A DNA stretch of 64,000 nucleotides. Origin: JAAZBA01 sp964461815 (lineage in GTDB: Bacteria; Bacillota; Clostridia; Oscillospirales; QAMX01). A program made the position numbers and the translations under genes. The notes under the pieces are model-generated. The model was given only the letters and a program-made list of their open reading frames with translations. It was not told the DNA's origin and ran no database searches. The stretch covers positions 28,091 through 92,090 of the forward strand of contig CAYWVF010000009.1 in assembly GCA_964461815.1 (NCBI GenBank). The letters run 5' to 3'. Every line of letters starts with the position of its first letter. The stretch's first letter is position 1. Shown here in pieces: positions 44,227-52,357 of this stretch.

Positions 44227-44874
44227 TTACAGCTTCTTTAATTTTGATGTATTGGCAATGACGATCAGAGAAGTATTTTCATCCAACACCTGTTCGGGAT
44301 TGACATTGACATTTATCCTTGAGTCCTTTTTTATGGCAACGATATTGAAGCCGTATTTCTTGCGTAAATTCAGCTCGATCAGATTTTTACCGAGCCATTC
44401 ATTTTTTACATCGACCTCGACCATTGATACATCCTTGGATAAGGAGATCATGTCAATAAAGCCCGAGCTTAACAGATTCTTGGCAAGGCGAATACCGGAT
44501 TCGTTTTCCGGAAATACGACCTGATCGGCACCTACACGAAGCAGGATCTTTTGATGCATTGCACTGCCGCATTTTGCGATCACCGTATTGACTCCGACCT
44601 CCTTGCAAAGTGTTACTGCCATGACGCTGGCTTCCAAATTGCTTGCCATACACACGATGACCGTATCGATATTGCCTATACCAAGGCGTGAGATCACCTC
44701 GGCATCCGTGACATCTGCACATTTGCATACGGGTAAATATGCTGCCGCATCGTTTACGAGCCTTTGATCGATATCGACTGCAATGACCTCCATACCGTTT
44801 TCCACAAGCTCTTTCGCCACTGCTGTACCATATCTTCCGAGTCCGAAGACTGCATAATTTTTTTTCTTTTGCAT
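44227..44874 (-). CDS. ktrA: Potassium uptake regulatory subunit KtrA (RCK domain)
   Basis: A 215-residue cytoplasmic gating ring subunit. The N-terminal RCK domain has the nucleotide loop AVFGLGRYGTAVAKEL with EVIAVDIDQR; the C-terminal RCK_C domain begins near residue 135 with MVEVDVKNEWLGK. Ktr rings bind ATP/ADP and, in several Firmicutes, c-di-AMP. It starts 13 bases after ktrB with GGGAGAT upstream. Confidence 0.94.
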   Translation of the reverse strand: MQKKKNYAVFGLGRYGTAVAKELVENGMEVIAVDIDQRLVNDAAAYLPVCKCADVTDAEVISRLGIGNIDTVIVCMASNLEASVMAVTLCKEVGVNTVIAKCGSAMHQKILLRVGADQVVFPENESGIRLAKNLLSSGFIDMISLSKDVSMVEVDVKNEWLGKNLIELNLRKKYGFNIVAIKKDSRINVNVNPEQVLDENTSLIVIANTSKLKKL

Positions 44875-44887
44875 AGTGATATCTCCC

Positions 44888-46243
44888 TTAGCCTACGATG
44901 ATATCTTCCGTCGGCTCCGATATGACATTTTGACTTTCGTTTTTACTTCCGAGTGCAAATGCCAGTGATATCGGCCCGACTCTGCCGAAATACATCGTAA
45001 TAATGATAATGAGCTTCCCAAAGGTATTTAAGCTCGCCGTGAAGCTTCGAGATAATCCGACCGTTGCCGTCGCACTTACAGTCTCATAAACTATATCAAG
45101 TGCGGAAGCCTCGTTTGTTGCCATCAGCAGGACTGTCGAAGCGGCACAGATAGTCAGAAATGCTATCGCCACAGCTACAGCCTTTTTCAGCGAGGCTTCG
45201 GATATACAGCGGCCGAATAAAGTGACGGAGCTTTTGTTTCTGATCGTCGCAAACGCCGAGCAAAACAGAGTAGCGACAGTGACTGTCTTTATACCGCCCG
45301 CAGTACCGACCGGAGAGCCGCCTATCAGCATCAGCATCAAAGAAACAGCGGATGAAGCGTTTGTCAGATACTCCTGCGGTACCGAAGCAAAGCCGGCAGT
45401 TCTCGTTGTTACCGACTGGAATAGTGATATTTGAAGCTTATCAAATAAAGACATATCGCCGATGGTAAGAGGATTGGAGTACTCAAAGATAAATATCAGG
45501 AGCGCACCTGCGAGAATAAGTCCCAATGTAACGACAATGGCGATCTTGCTGTGCAGAGTCAAATGCCTGAACAGCTTTCTGTTCTGCGGAGTCCTGCTTT
45601 TAATTACACGCAGAACATCCCACCATACGATATAGCCCAGACCGCCGAGGATTATAAGCAAGGAGGTCACGAGGTTGACGAGCGGCTGCGCAGCGTAGTC
45701 ACAGAGACTGTTTTCTCCGATGATATCGATACCTGCATTGCAAAAGGCTGAGATCGAGTTGAATATAGATATCCATATGCCTCTTTTGCCGAATTTCGGA
45801 ACAAATACAAGCATATAAAGAACAGCACCTGTCGCTTCGACGGTAAATGTGCCGAGAAGTACGTCTTTAACGAATTTCATAAGCCCGGACATTGAGTTTA
45901 AATTAAAAGCATCTTGAATGAGCAGTCTGCCGCCAAGCCCCATTTGCTTATTCAGAAGGAGCATAAAGCCCGACATGATCGTGATAACACCGAGACCGCC
46001 TATCTGTATCAGCAGAAGAATAACTACCTGCCCGAACACGCTCCAGGTCGAGGCGGTCGGCAATGTTACAAGTCCCGTAACACAGGTCGAGGTAGTCGCA
46101 GTGAACAGCGCATCGAGGTACGGTACGGCGTTGCCGCTTGCGGAGCTGACGGGTAACGCCAAAAGAAAGCTTCCGAGCATTATGGTTACGAGAAAGCTCA
46201 AAAGTATAGTCTGAGTTGTTGATAAATGGATCCTTTTCATCAT
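44888..46243 (-). CDS. ktrB: Potassium transporter membrane subunit KtrB (TrkH family)
   Basis: A 451-residue membrane protein with four M1-P-M2 units. The selectivity filter glycines are in TSTCVTGLVTLP, AFCNAGIDI, TTRTAGFASV and SATATVGLSR. The start is unsure: ATG 46243 (MMKRIHLSTTQT) has only a weak ribosome site, and TTG 46270 has none. The order ktrB-ktrA as one transcript is clear. No c-di-AMP riboswitch was recognised upstream. Confidence 0.94.
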   Translation of the reverse strand: MMKRIHLSTTQTILLSFLVTIMLGSFLLALPVSSASGNAVPYLDALFTATTSTCVTGLVTLPTASTWSVFGQVVILLLIQIGGLGVITIMSGFMLLLNKQMGLGGRLLIQDAFNLNSMSGLMKFVKDVLLGTFTVEATGAVLYMLVFVPKFGKRGIWISIFNSISAFCNAGIDIIGENSLCDYAAQPLVNLVTSLLIILGGLGYIVWWDVLRVIKSRTPQNRKLFRHLTLHSKIAIVVTLGLILAGALLIFIFEYSNPLTIGDMSLFDKLQISLFQSVTTRTAGFASVPQEYLTNASSAVSLMLMLIGGSPVGTAGGIKTVTVATLFCSAFATIRNKSSVTLFGRCISEASLKKAVAVAIAFLTICAASTVLLMATNEASALDIVYETVSATATVGLSRSFTASLNTFGKLIIIITMYFGRVGPISLAFALGSKNESQNVISEPTEDIIVG

Positions 46244-46267
46244 TTTTACCGCAGCATACAAATACCG

Positions 46268-46306
46268 CAAGGCAGTAATTTGTTTAAATCACTGCCTTGC
46301 CTTTTT
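46268..46306. other. Hairpin between the GH20 gene and ktrB
   Basis: CAAGGCAGT (46268-46276) pairs with ACTGCCTTG (46291-46299). The T run follows on the plus strand only, opposite to the genes on both sides, so its function on the minus-strand transcript is unclear; it may weakly separate the GH20 gene from ktrBA. Confidence 0.6.
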
Positions 46307-46309
46307 GTT

Positions 46310-48175
46310 TTATATCTTTCCGATAGGTGTAGCCATAGAGGAGTATACCTCAAAGCCGCTCAGACCCTTGGGCAGACGTTCCTCGTCAAGCTCCTCAAGC
46401 GTCTCAAGCTCACCGTTCAGGTAACGGTCGAGCAGCAGCTTTGCCGTATCGCAGCGTGAAGCCATGCCGCCGTAGCGAATGTCGAGGTTAGACCAGCCGA
46501 TGACCTTGTACTTGTCAAACCACATAGCCTTATTAGCCTCATGAACTGCGATGGTTTTAGCCTTAAGTGACGGGAGCAGCTCATTTGCTATCCTTGCGAG
46601 CATCTCCTTGTCACCGCTCTTGTAGGACGGTACGAGATTTTCCGCAATATATGTCTTTGCTGCGAGGTAGTCGAATACCTTGTATGCGAAATCGTAGAGA
46701 TAATTCCAGCGGTCGGCAGCGTGAGTCTTCATCTGCTCTGCGGCAGCGGCATAGTGACCGCTCATCTGCTTCTTAAAGAGGTGAGTATCGTAAAGACCCT
46801 CCATGATATCCTGCCAGAACAGAGGCTTACCGAGGAATCTCGTGCTGTAGTGCGAGGAGTAGTCGTCGTCTTCGTTAAATGAATTGTGATACAGACTCAT
46901 TTCATAGAATGCATCGTAGTTACCGCCCGTGCAAGCCTCGAATCTTTCACGCAGCTTATCATCACCTACGCTGTTGTCATAGCACATCTCGGCGAAGAAG
47001 GACATACCGAAGAGATTTGCAAACAGGTCGCACTCGGCATTGTCATTTGTCCAGATCGTTATCATAGCCTCATGTACATCGTTGTTGCGGCAGGCATTGA
47101 GCGAGAAGCGGCATGCATCCATAGCGTAGTGGTGCTCGGGGAAGTGACCTATCCAGCCCCAGAGACCGCCGGCATAGATTATCTTTCTGCCGAGTGCATT
47201 GTGCTTTTTGAGCATGTAATCATCACAGTAGGGCTTCTCACCGTAGTGCCAGAAGATCAGCTCGACCTCCTTCGGGATAACGTCGATCGTCTCCTGAGGT
47301 ATCTGGATCTCTTCCTCGTAGTAGCCGTTGTTCGTAGTATTTACTCTGAAGTACATATCGCTCCACATCATCGGGATCATATTGTACTTGTTCGTGATCT
47401 GTATAAGTCTCTCCATATACTCATTGAATATACGGAACGGAGGTACATAGCCATGCTTTGTAAGGAAGTTGCCTCTGCCCATGTCCCATGCCTCATCCAT
47501 ACCGATGTGGACTCTTCTGGAGCGGAAGCATCTTGATACCTTGGCGAGTATTTCCTCGACAAATTCAAAGGTCTTTTCCTCTCTTGCAAGCAGTACGCCG
47601 GCAGTATCCTTTATCTCCGCAGCTTCACCCCATCTGAGGTACGCACCCATGTGACCGTAAAGCTCGAGACATGCAATGACCTCGATGCCGTAATCGTAGG
47701 CGTAGTCGTCTATAGACTTCAGCTCGGATTCTGTGTAGCGGCCGCGCATGTAGCCGAAGTACGGACGTCCCTCAAGCTCTATCGTGTCCTCGGTATAGAG
47801 CATAGCCATGCTGTAGCCCATGACTGCCATATAGTCGATGAGCTTCTTGACTGTAGCTACCGTCGGAACGGCACAGCGTGAGGAGTCGATCATAGCGGAA
47901 ATGCAGGAGTAGAAGTTGTCCTCGGTGATAAAGAACTCATCGCTCTGCTTCGCATGCTCGATAAGCAGTCCAAGCTCACGGTAAAATTCATTCTTTTTTG
48001 TATAGTATATGACCGCACTGTTGTTCTTGAGCGATACTCCGAGCTTATCTCCGAGCACAGCCGTTACCGTGATGCAGGCACTGTCTGCGATCTCAAAGTC
48101 GAGTATGCTCAAAAGACGCTCTGCACCTGTGAGCAGCGAGGAGTCAACGTTAAAGGAAAGCTTGATCTTAGACAT
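46310..48175 (-). CDS. Second GH20-type beta-N-acetylhexosaminidase-like enzyme
   Basis: A 621-residue protein with no signal peptide, only distantly similar to the GH20 protein at 25 kb. The barrel has AMLYTEDTIELEGRPYFGYM, CLELYGHMGAYLRWG and the catalytic Asp-Glu pair in VHIGMDEAWDMGRG near residue 240. MMWSDMYF and IYAGGLWGWIGHFPEHH follow, matching the first enzyme's arrangement. The C-terminal helical region (about 450-620) is longer than in classical GH20. ATG 48175 follows AAGGA by nine bases and lies downstream of a good promoter. Confidence 0.75.
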   Translation of the reverse strand: MSKIKLSFNVDSSLLTGAERLLSILDFEIADSACITVTAVLGDKLGVSLKNNSAVIYYTKKNEFYRELGLLIEHAKQSDEFFITEDNFYSCISAMIDSSRCAVPTVATVKKLIDYMAVMGYSMAMLYTEDTIELEGRPYFGYMRGRYTESELKSIDDYAYDYGIEVIACLELYGHMGAYLRWGEAAEIKDTAGVLLAREEKTFEFVEEILAKVSRCFRSRRVHIGMDEAWDMGRGNFLTKHGYVPPFRIFNEYMERLIQITNKYNMIPMMWSDMYFRVNTTNNGYYEEEIQIPQETIDVIPKEVELIFWHYGEKPYCDDYMLKKHNALGRKIIYAGGLWGWIGHFPEHHYAMDACRFSLNACRNNDVHEAMITIWTNDNAECDLFANLFGMSFFAEMCYDNSVGDDKLRERFEACTGGNYDAFYEMSLYHNSFNEDDDYSSHYSTRFLGKPLFWQDIMEGLYDTHLFKKQMSGHYAAAAEQMKTHAADRWNYLYDFAYKVFDYLAAKTYIAENLVPSYKSGDKEMLARIANELLPSLKAKTIAVHEANKAMWFDKYKVIGWSNLDIRYGGMASRCDTAKLLLDRYLNGELETLEELDEERLPKGLSGFEVYSSMATPIGKI

Positions 48176-48210
48176 GGTAATAGTCCTTTCTTTCGGTATT
48201 TTCACCTGTT

Positions 48211-48239
48211 ATCATACCATATCGGAGCAAAAATTTCAA
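48211..48239 (-). promoter_or_regulatory. Promoter of the second GH20 gene
   Basis: TTGAAA and TATGAT on the minus strand, 17 bp apart, about 35 bases before the start codon. Confidence 0.7.
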
Positions 48240-48320
48240 CATCTTTTGAGATGAATGCAAAAAAAACGGAGCATCTGTGAAAAAAATGCAAATAGGTGCT
48301 ATTATATTGCATCGAAAATA

Positions 48321-48349
48321 TTGATTTTTGAATACGATTGTGGTATAAT
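48321..48349 (+). promoter_or_regulatory. Promoter of the GGDEF gene
   Basis: TTGATT and TATAAT, 17 bp apart, divergent from the GH20 promoter. The -35 lies inside the 16-base sequence shared with the AraC gene promoter. Confidence 0.75.
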
Positions 48350-48410
48350 TTAATACAGAAATTTCAAGGGCGAGCCTACAGCAACGACCTGCCTATGCGG
48401 AGAGATTTGA

Positions 48411-49826
48411 ATGAGAAAATATATCAAGCATTTCGTAGCGCTTCTGTGCATCTCCTTTGCCACGGTAGTGGTATTCCAGTTTTTTTACGTCAATATGATG
48501 AACAGCGAAAAGCAGCGCTGCTGGGATAACCTCAGAACAGAGGTGCATGACCTGAATCGTGACATATACGTAAAATTCAATGACGAGATATCAAAGCTGC
48601 ACCTTATCAAGACACTTATGGTAAACAGTGACATGACCTCCTCGGAGGCAGTATCGTATCTTCATATCGAGGATGTAAAGGCAGAGACGATATTTTCAAG
48701 GATAGATATCCTCTACCCCGACAACACTCTCCTGGTGAACGGCGAGCTGATCAAAACGCAAAAGGAGATAGATTTTGAAAGGATAACGGAAAAGGGCGAA
48801 TATCTCACAGACAGAAAGACAGACTTTATCGACGGCTCACCGTGTGTCTACTATGTGCTACCGATATACGAGGGGGATGAGGTAGCCTCTGTTTTGATCG
48901 GAGTTATCGACTGCGACAATCTTTACGGACTGTTCAACCCGGAATTATACAACGGTAAGGCGAATATCTGCATCATAGATGCCGGGGACGGCAACTATAT
49001 TATGGATAACTGGCATGATGAGCTGGGAAATGCATATGAACTGGGAAGTCGAGAGCTTCTGCCGGAGTATAAGGATGTAGATTTCCAAAACGAAATAAGA
49101 AGCCTCGAATCGGGAGCGATAGCGTTCGTTTCACGCACTACGGGAAATAATCTCTACATGTATTACGCTCCGCTGCACATATTCGGCTGGGAAATAGCTG
49201 TTTTTGCGGAGGAGGGCGTCATATTCTCAAACCTCATAGAGCTTAGAAAGGACTTGATCATCACAGGTATCGCAGTACTGGTCCTGCTCCTGCTCTACTG
49301 CCTGTGGAACTTGTACATGATAAGGCAGATGTACTTTATCAATCGAGAGATCGAGAGCAAGCAGAAGAGACTTGAGTATTTGAGCTACCATGATACCTTC
49401 ACTAACCTCTACAACAGACATAAATACTTTGAGATGCTGTCGTTCTATATCCACAACAAGCCCGAGAATATCGGAGTTGTGTATCTTGACCTGAACGGAC
49501 TAAAGCAGATAAACGACTTGCAGTCACATGAGGCAGGAGACATATATATCTACAACGCAGCGGAGATCATGATAGGAGTGTTCGGAGAGAGCTGCTATCG
49601 CATAGGCGGAGACGAGTTCCTTGTTATGGTCACCGATATCGATAAGGCTGAGTTTGAGGAAAAGATCGCAAGACTCGACAAAACAGCGGTCGAGCAGGGT
49701 ATCAGCTTCTCGATCGGCTGTCTGTGGCAGGAAAAATGCGAGAACGTGAGCAAAATGATAAGCATCGCCGAAAAGAAGATGTACGATAAAAAGAAAGAGT
49801 ATCATAAGACAAAGGCTAAAGCATAA
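48411..49826 (+). CDS. Membrane diguanylate cyclase (Cache-like sensor + GGDEF)
   Basis: A 471-residue membrane enzyme that makes c-di-GMP. One transmembrane helix (about 8-28) and another (about 283-305) flank an extracytoplasmic sensor of Cache type. The cytoplasmic GGDEF domain starts DTFTNLYNRHKYFEML and has an intact active loop YRIGGDEFLV near residue 400 and SFSIGC. No RxxD inhibitory site is evident just before the loop (the matching residues read GESC). It converges on the EAL gene, and is the obvious source of the ligand for the riboswitch at 60 kb. Confidence 0.94.
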   Translation: MRKYIKHFVALLCISFATVVVFQFFYVNMMNSEKQRCWDNLRTEVHDLNRDIYVKFNDEISKLHLIKTLMVNSDMTSSEAVSYLHIEDVKAETIFSRIDILYPDNTLLVNGELIKTQKEIDFERITEKGEYLTDRKTDFIDGSPCVYYVLPIYEGDEVASVLIGVIDCDNLYGLFNPELYNGKANICIIDAGDGNYIMDNWHDELGNAYELGSRELLPEYKDVDFQNEIRSLESGAIAFVSRTTGNNLYMYYAPLHIFGWEIAVFAEEGVIFSNLIELRKDLIITGIAVLVLLLLYCLWNLYMIRQMYFINREIESKQKRLEYLSYHDTFTNLYNRHKYFEMLSFYIHNKPENIGVVYLDLNGLKQINDLQSHEAGDIYIYNAAEIMIGVFGESCYRIGGDEFLVMVTDIDKAEFEEKIARLDKTAVEQGISFSIGCLWQEKCENVSKMISIAEKKMYDKKKEYHKTKAKA

Positions 49827-49836
49827 TGCTGCATAA

Positions 49837-49872
49837 TAAAACGTCCGGTACGTTACTGTACCGGACGTTTTA
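49837..49872. terminator. Bidirectional terminator between the GGDEF gene and the polysaccharide operon
   Basis: Arms 49837-49851 and 49858-49872 are perfectly complementary over 15 bp with a 6-base loop. The outermost T residues on each strand serve as a tract, ending both convergent units. Confidence 0.88.
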
Positions 49873-51795
49873 TTATAGCTTTGCCTGATTTATTTTAGCT
49901 TCATTTGAAAGGAAGAATCTTTCACATTCGGTGAGCGGGAGCACACGTGAATGATAGAAGCCCTGTACCATATCGCAGCTGAGTCCCTTTAGCATTTCGA
50001 GCTGCTCCGATGTCTCGATGCCCTCACATATCACCTGCGCTCCGGCATTGTGAACGAGTGAGATTATGTCACTGAGCATCTGTCTGCGGCGCTCGTTCAC
50101 GCAGGATACCACGAAGTTCCTCTCGATCTTAACTATGTCGATCTCGTTATCATAGATGTCGGCAAAGGAGGAGAAGCCGGTACCCATATCATCTATTGCG
50201 ACCTTGAAGCCGAGGTCGGTCAGTCTTGCTATATTTTCCGAAACAGTCTCGGAATTTACGCTCAGACTGTCCTCTGTGATTTCTATCACGAGTCGGCTTC
50301 GCAGGAAGCTGTACCTTGAGGCGATGGAGTCGAGTCTGTCGGAGAAGTCGGACTTGGAGACGGAGAGCCTTGTGAAGTTACACGTCAGGAACAGATCACC
50401 GAACGGAGGCTCGCTCCAAAGCTCGAGCTGACGGCAGACGTTTTCGAACACGAAATAGTCATGCTCCACTATCTTACCTGTTTTGCCTAAAATAGCGATG
50501 TACTCATACGGACGAAGCAAGCCGTATTCGCTGTTCTGCCAGCGTGAAAGCACCTCGGCACCGCAGAATCGACCTGTTTTACCGTCCGCAATGAACTGCA
50601 TGTAGGTCTTGAACTCACCGTTTTTCAGTGCGCTGTCGATCTGCAACGACAGTGCCGCCGATTTTTTATTCTCATCCGCAAGTGCCTTTGAGCCGATATG
50701 GTACGCCATGCTGTTTGACTGAGCGTACAGGTAGCCCTGCTTTGCATTGAACAGCGCAGACTCGGCATTTGTACCCATGTGCTCGTAGAATCGACAGTAG
50801 CCTGCCTTGAACAGACTGTTACAGCTCGGTACAAACTCTGCAATGTACTTGTTTATGCCGATAAGTATGTCTGCCACTCTCTTTTCAGCCGAATACTCAT
50901 TGTCAGCCTGAAACAAAAATACGAATGCACCGTCGTCCACACGCGAGATATACTCGGCAGCTGAGGCGTAGTGGTTCAGCCTGCTTGCGGCATACCTCTC
51001 GATATCACCTACCGATACACTGCTGCCGTTTTCCTCGAAGGACCTCGTATCGAATGCGAAGTAAGCCAGGTTGTAGAGGTTCTTCGACTGCTCACTTATG
51101 AGATTGTCAAATACATAGGTGTAATATACCGCATTTCCGATACCTGTATTCCTGTCGATCATGCGGTCGAGCTTAGCTGCCAATCGCTTTCTGCGAACGA
51201 CTGCTATGATAACGACTACGGCGGCAAGCGAGACAACTACGATCGCAGCTGTTACGGTAAATGCAAATTTTTTCTGTGCTGCAAGCAGATCGGCTTTGGC
51301 ATGTTCTACGAGAAATGCTGCTCTCTGCGACTCGGGTATACCGTTTAGTGCAGCGATTATCGCACTCTTCGACTCGTCCGATATCACCTCGGTAAAGCCG
51401 ATACAGTAGCTCACGGCAGTGTCACCCGACTGCACCGTCAGCACGGCGAGCTTTTCCATATCCTTAAAGTCAGCATCGTCCGACATTATCGCAGTCACAA
51501 GCTCGACCTGACCGTTATCGTAAAGGCTTTTCTGCATGTCCTTACCTGCCGAGATGTAGGTAAAGTCTATGCCTGTCTGCTCTGAAACGATACTCAGCAT
51601 ATCGGGAATGAGTCCCTTATACGTATCTGAATCGTAGTATTCGATGGGATATAGGTCGGTCACACCTGCGACATATATCGAATCGGCTCTGCCGCCGCCT
51701 GTCTTTTCGGTAAACAGCTCTGCGGAGGAGGTGAGTATGCCGAGCATACAAAGCGAGAGCGTTACAGCGATAATGCAAACTGTTCTTTTTATCAT
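49873..51795 (-). CDS. Membrane EAL-domain protein with periplasmic-binding-like sensor and degenerate GGDEF
   Basis: A 640-residue predicted c-di-GMP phosphodiesterase or receptor. After a signal/anchor helix comes a partial solute-binding-protein-like sensor (about 40-165). A transmembrane helix near 178-202 leads to a GGDEF domain whose active loop is degenerate (RVDDGAFVF), then an EAL domain (about 385-625). Key EAL residues: the signature is EVLSRW (EAL to EVL, Glu kept), CNFTRLS, EITEDSL, IDDMGTGFSS, VKIERNF (Asp to Glu) and CEGIETSEQ. Most metal ligands are kept, so activity is plausible. ATG 51795 follows AGGTGG. Last gene of the operon. Confidence 0.9.
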   Translation of the reverse strand: MIKRTVCIIAVTLSLCMLGILTSSAELFTEKTGGGRADSIYVAGVTDLYPIEYYDSDTYKGLIPDMLSIVSEQTGIDFTYISAGKDMQKSLYDNGQVELVTAIMSDDADFKDMEKLAVLTVQSGDTAVSYCIGFTEVISDESKSAIIAALNGIPESQRAAFLVEHAKADLLAAQKKFAFTVTAAIVVVSLAAVVVIIAVVRRKRLAAKLDRMIDRNTGIGNAVYYTYVFDNLISEQSKNLYNLAYFAFDTRSFEENGSSVSVGDIERYAASRLNHYASAAEYISRVDDGAFVFLFQADNEYSAEKRVADILIGINKYIAEFVPSCNSLFKAGYCRFYEHMGTNAESALFNAKQGYLYAQSNSMAYHIGSKALADENKKSAALSLQIDSALKNGEFKTYMQFIADGKTGRFCGAEVLSRWQNSEYGLLRPYEYIAILGKTGKIVEHDYFVFENVCRQLELWSEPPFGDLFLTCNFTRLSVSKSDFSDRLDSIASRYSFLRSRLVIEITEDSLSVNSETVSENIARLTDLGFKVAIDDMGTGFSSFADIYDNEIDIVKIERNFVVSCVNERRRQMLSDIISLVHNAGAQVICEGIETSEQLEMLKGLSCDMVQGFYHSRVLPLTECERFFLSNEAKINQAKL

Positions 51796-51809
51796 ATTCT
51801 CCACCTGCG

Positions 51810-52346
51810 CTACAATGCGGCGATCTTATCCTCGACTGATTCAAGACTGATGATCGTTTCCGACAGCACGGAATTTATCGCAGCCTTGATCTCGGAGATA
51901 TCATCGCCGTATTTTTCAAGCCTCTGTCTTTCTGCCTCATTGAGCTTGCGGTTCTCAAGCCTGAAATCCTCATTTTCCCTTATTGCCTTTTCACGCAGAG
52001 CCAGAGCGAACCGTCTCGCCTCTGTCAGTATCTCGGAGACCTCGGCCTCGACGAGCTTTCTTGTGTCGGTGCTGTTTTTTAGCTCATCATTTTGCGCCGT
52101 GAGCTGTGAGATGAGTGCATCCTTTTCTGCCAGCTGCTTTTTGAGCGTATCAAGCTCACTCTCAAAGCACATGACCTTATTGTTCAGCTCCTCGTTTTTA
52201 GCATTCAAAGCGGTAAGTGAGCTGCTTTTTTCCTTTTTCGCTTCAGCGACCTTTTCGGCGCATACGCGGTTCAGCTCAGAAATGTACTCGAAAACGCTGC
52301 TTTTGTTGAACCCGAAAAAGCCTTTTTTTATATCCTTAAGCTCCAT
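51810..52346 (-). CDS. DivIVA-like coiled-coil protein
   Basis: A 178-residue cytoplasmic protein. The start MELKDIKKGFFGFNKSSVFE resembles the short N-terminal membrane-curvature motif of DivIVA/GpsB proteins. The rest is almost entirely heptad-rich coiled coil with abundant Lys, Glu and Ala. It lies five bases from the EAL gene and 11 bases from the glycosyltransferase gene. In this setting it may place the synthase at septa or poles; this is inference. Confidence 0.75.
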   Translation of the reverse strand: MELKDIKKGFFGFNKSSVFEYISELNRVCAEKVAEAKKEKSSSLTALNAKNEELNNKVMCFESELDTLKKQLAEKDALISQLTAQNDELKNSTDTRKLVEAEVSEILTEARRFALALREKAIRENEDFRLENRKLNEAERQRLEKYGDDISEIKAAINSVLSETIISLESVEDKIAAL

Positions 52347-52357
52347 AGTGATCCCCC

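Noticed and set aside
46268..46306. Terminator for the second GH20 gene
   Set aside because: The T run is on the opposite strand to the gene, so it was listed only as a hairpin.
48356..48410. Leader of the GGDEF gene (GGGCGAGCC...CCTGCC) as a small riboswitch
   Set aside because: It has short possible pairings but matches no riboswitch class I know, and the aptamer would be too small.
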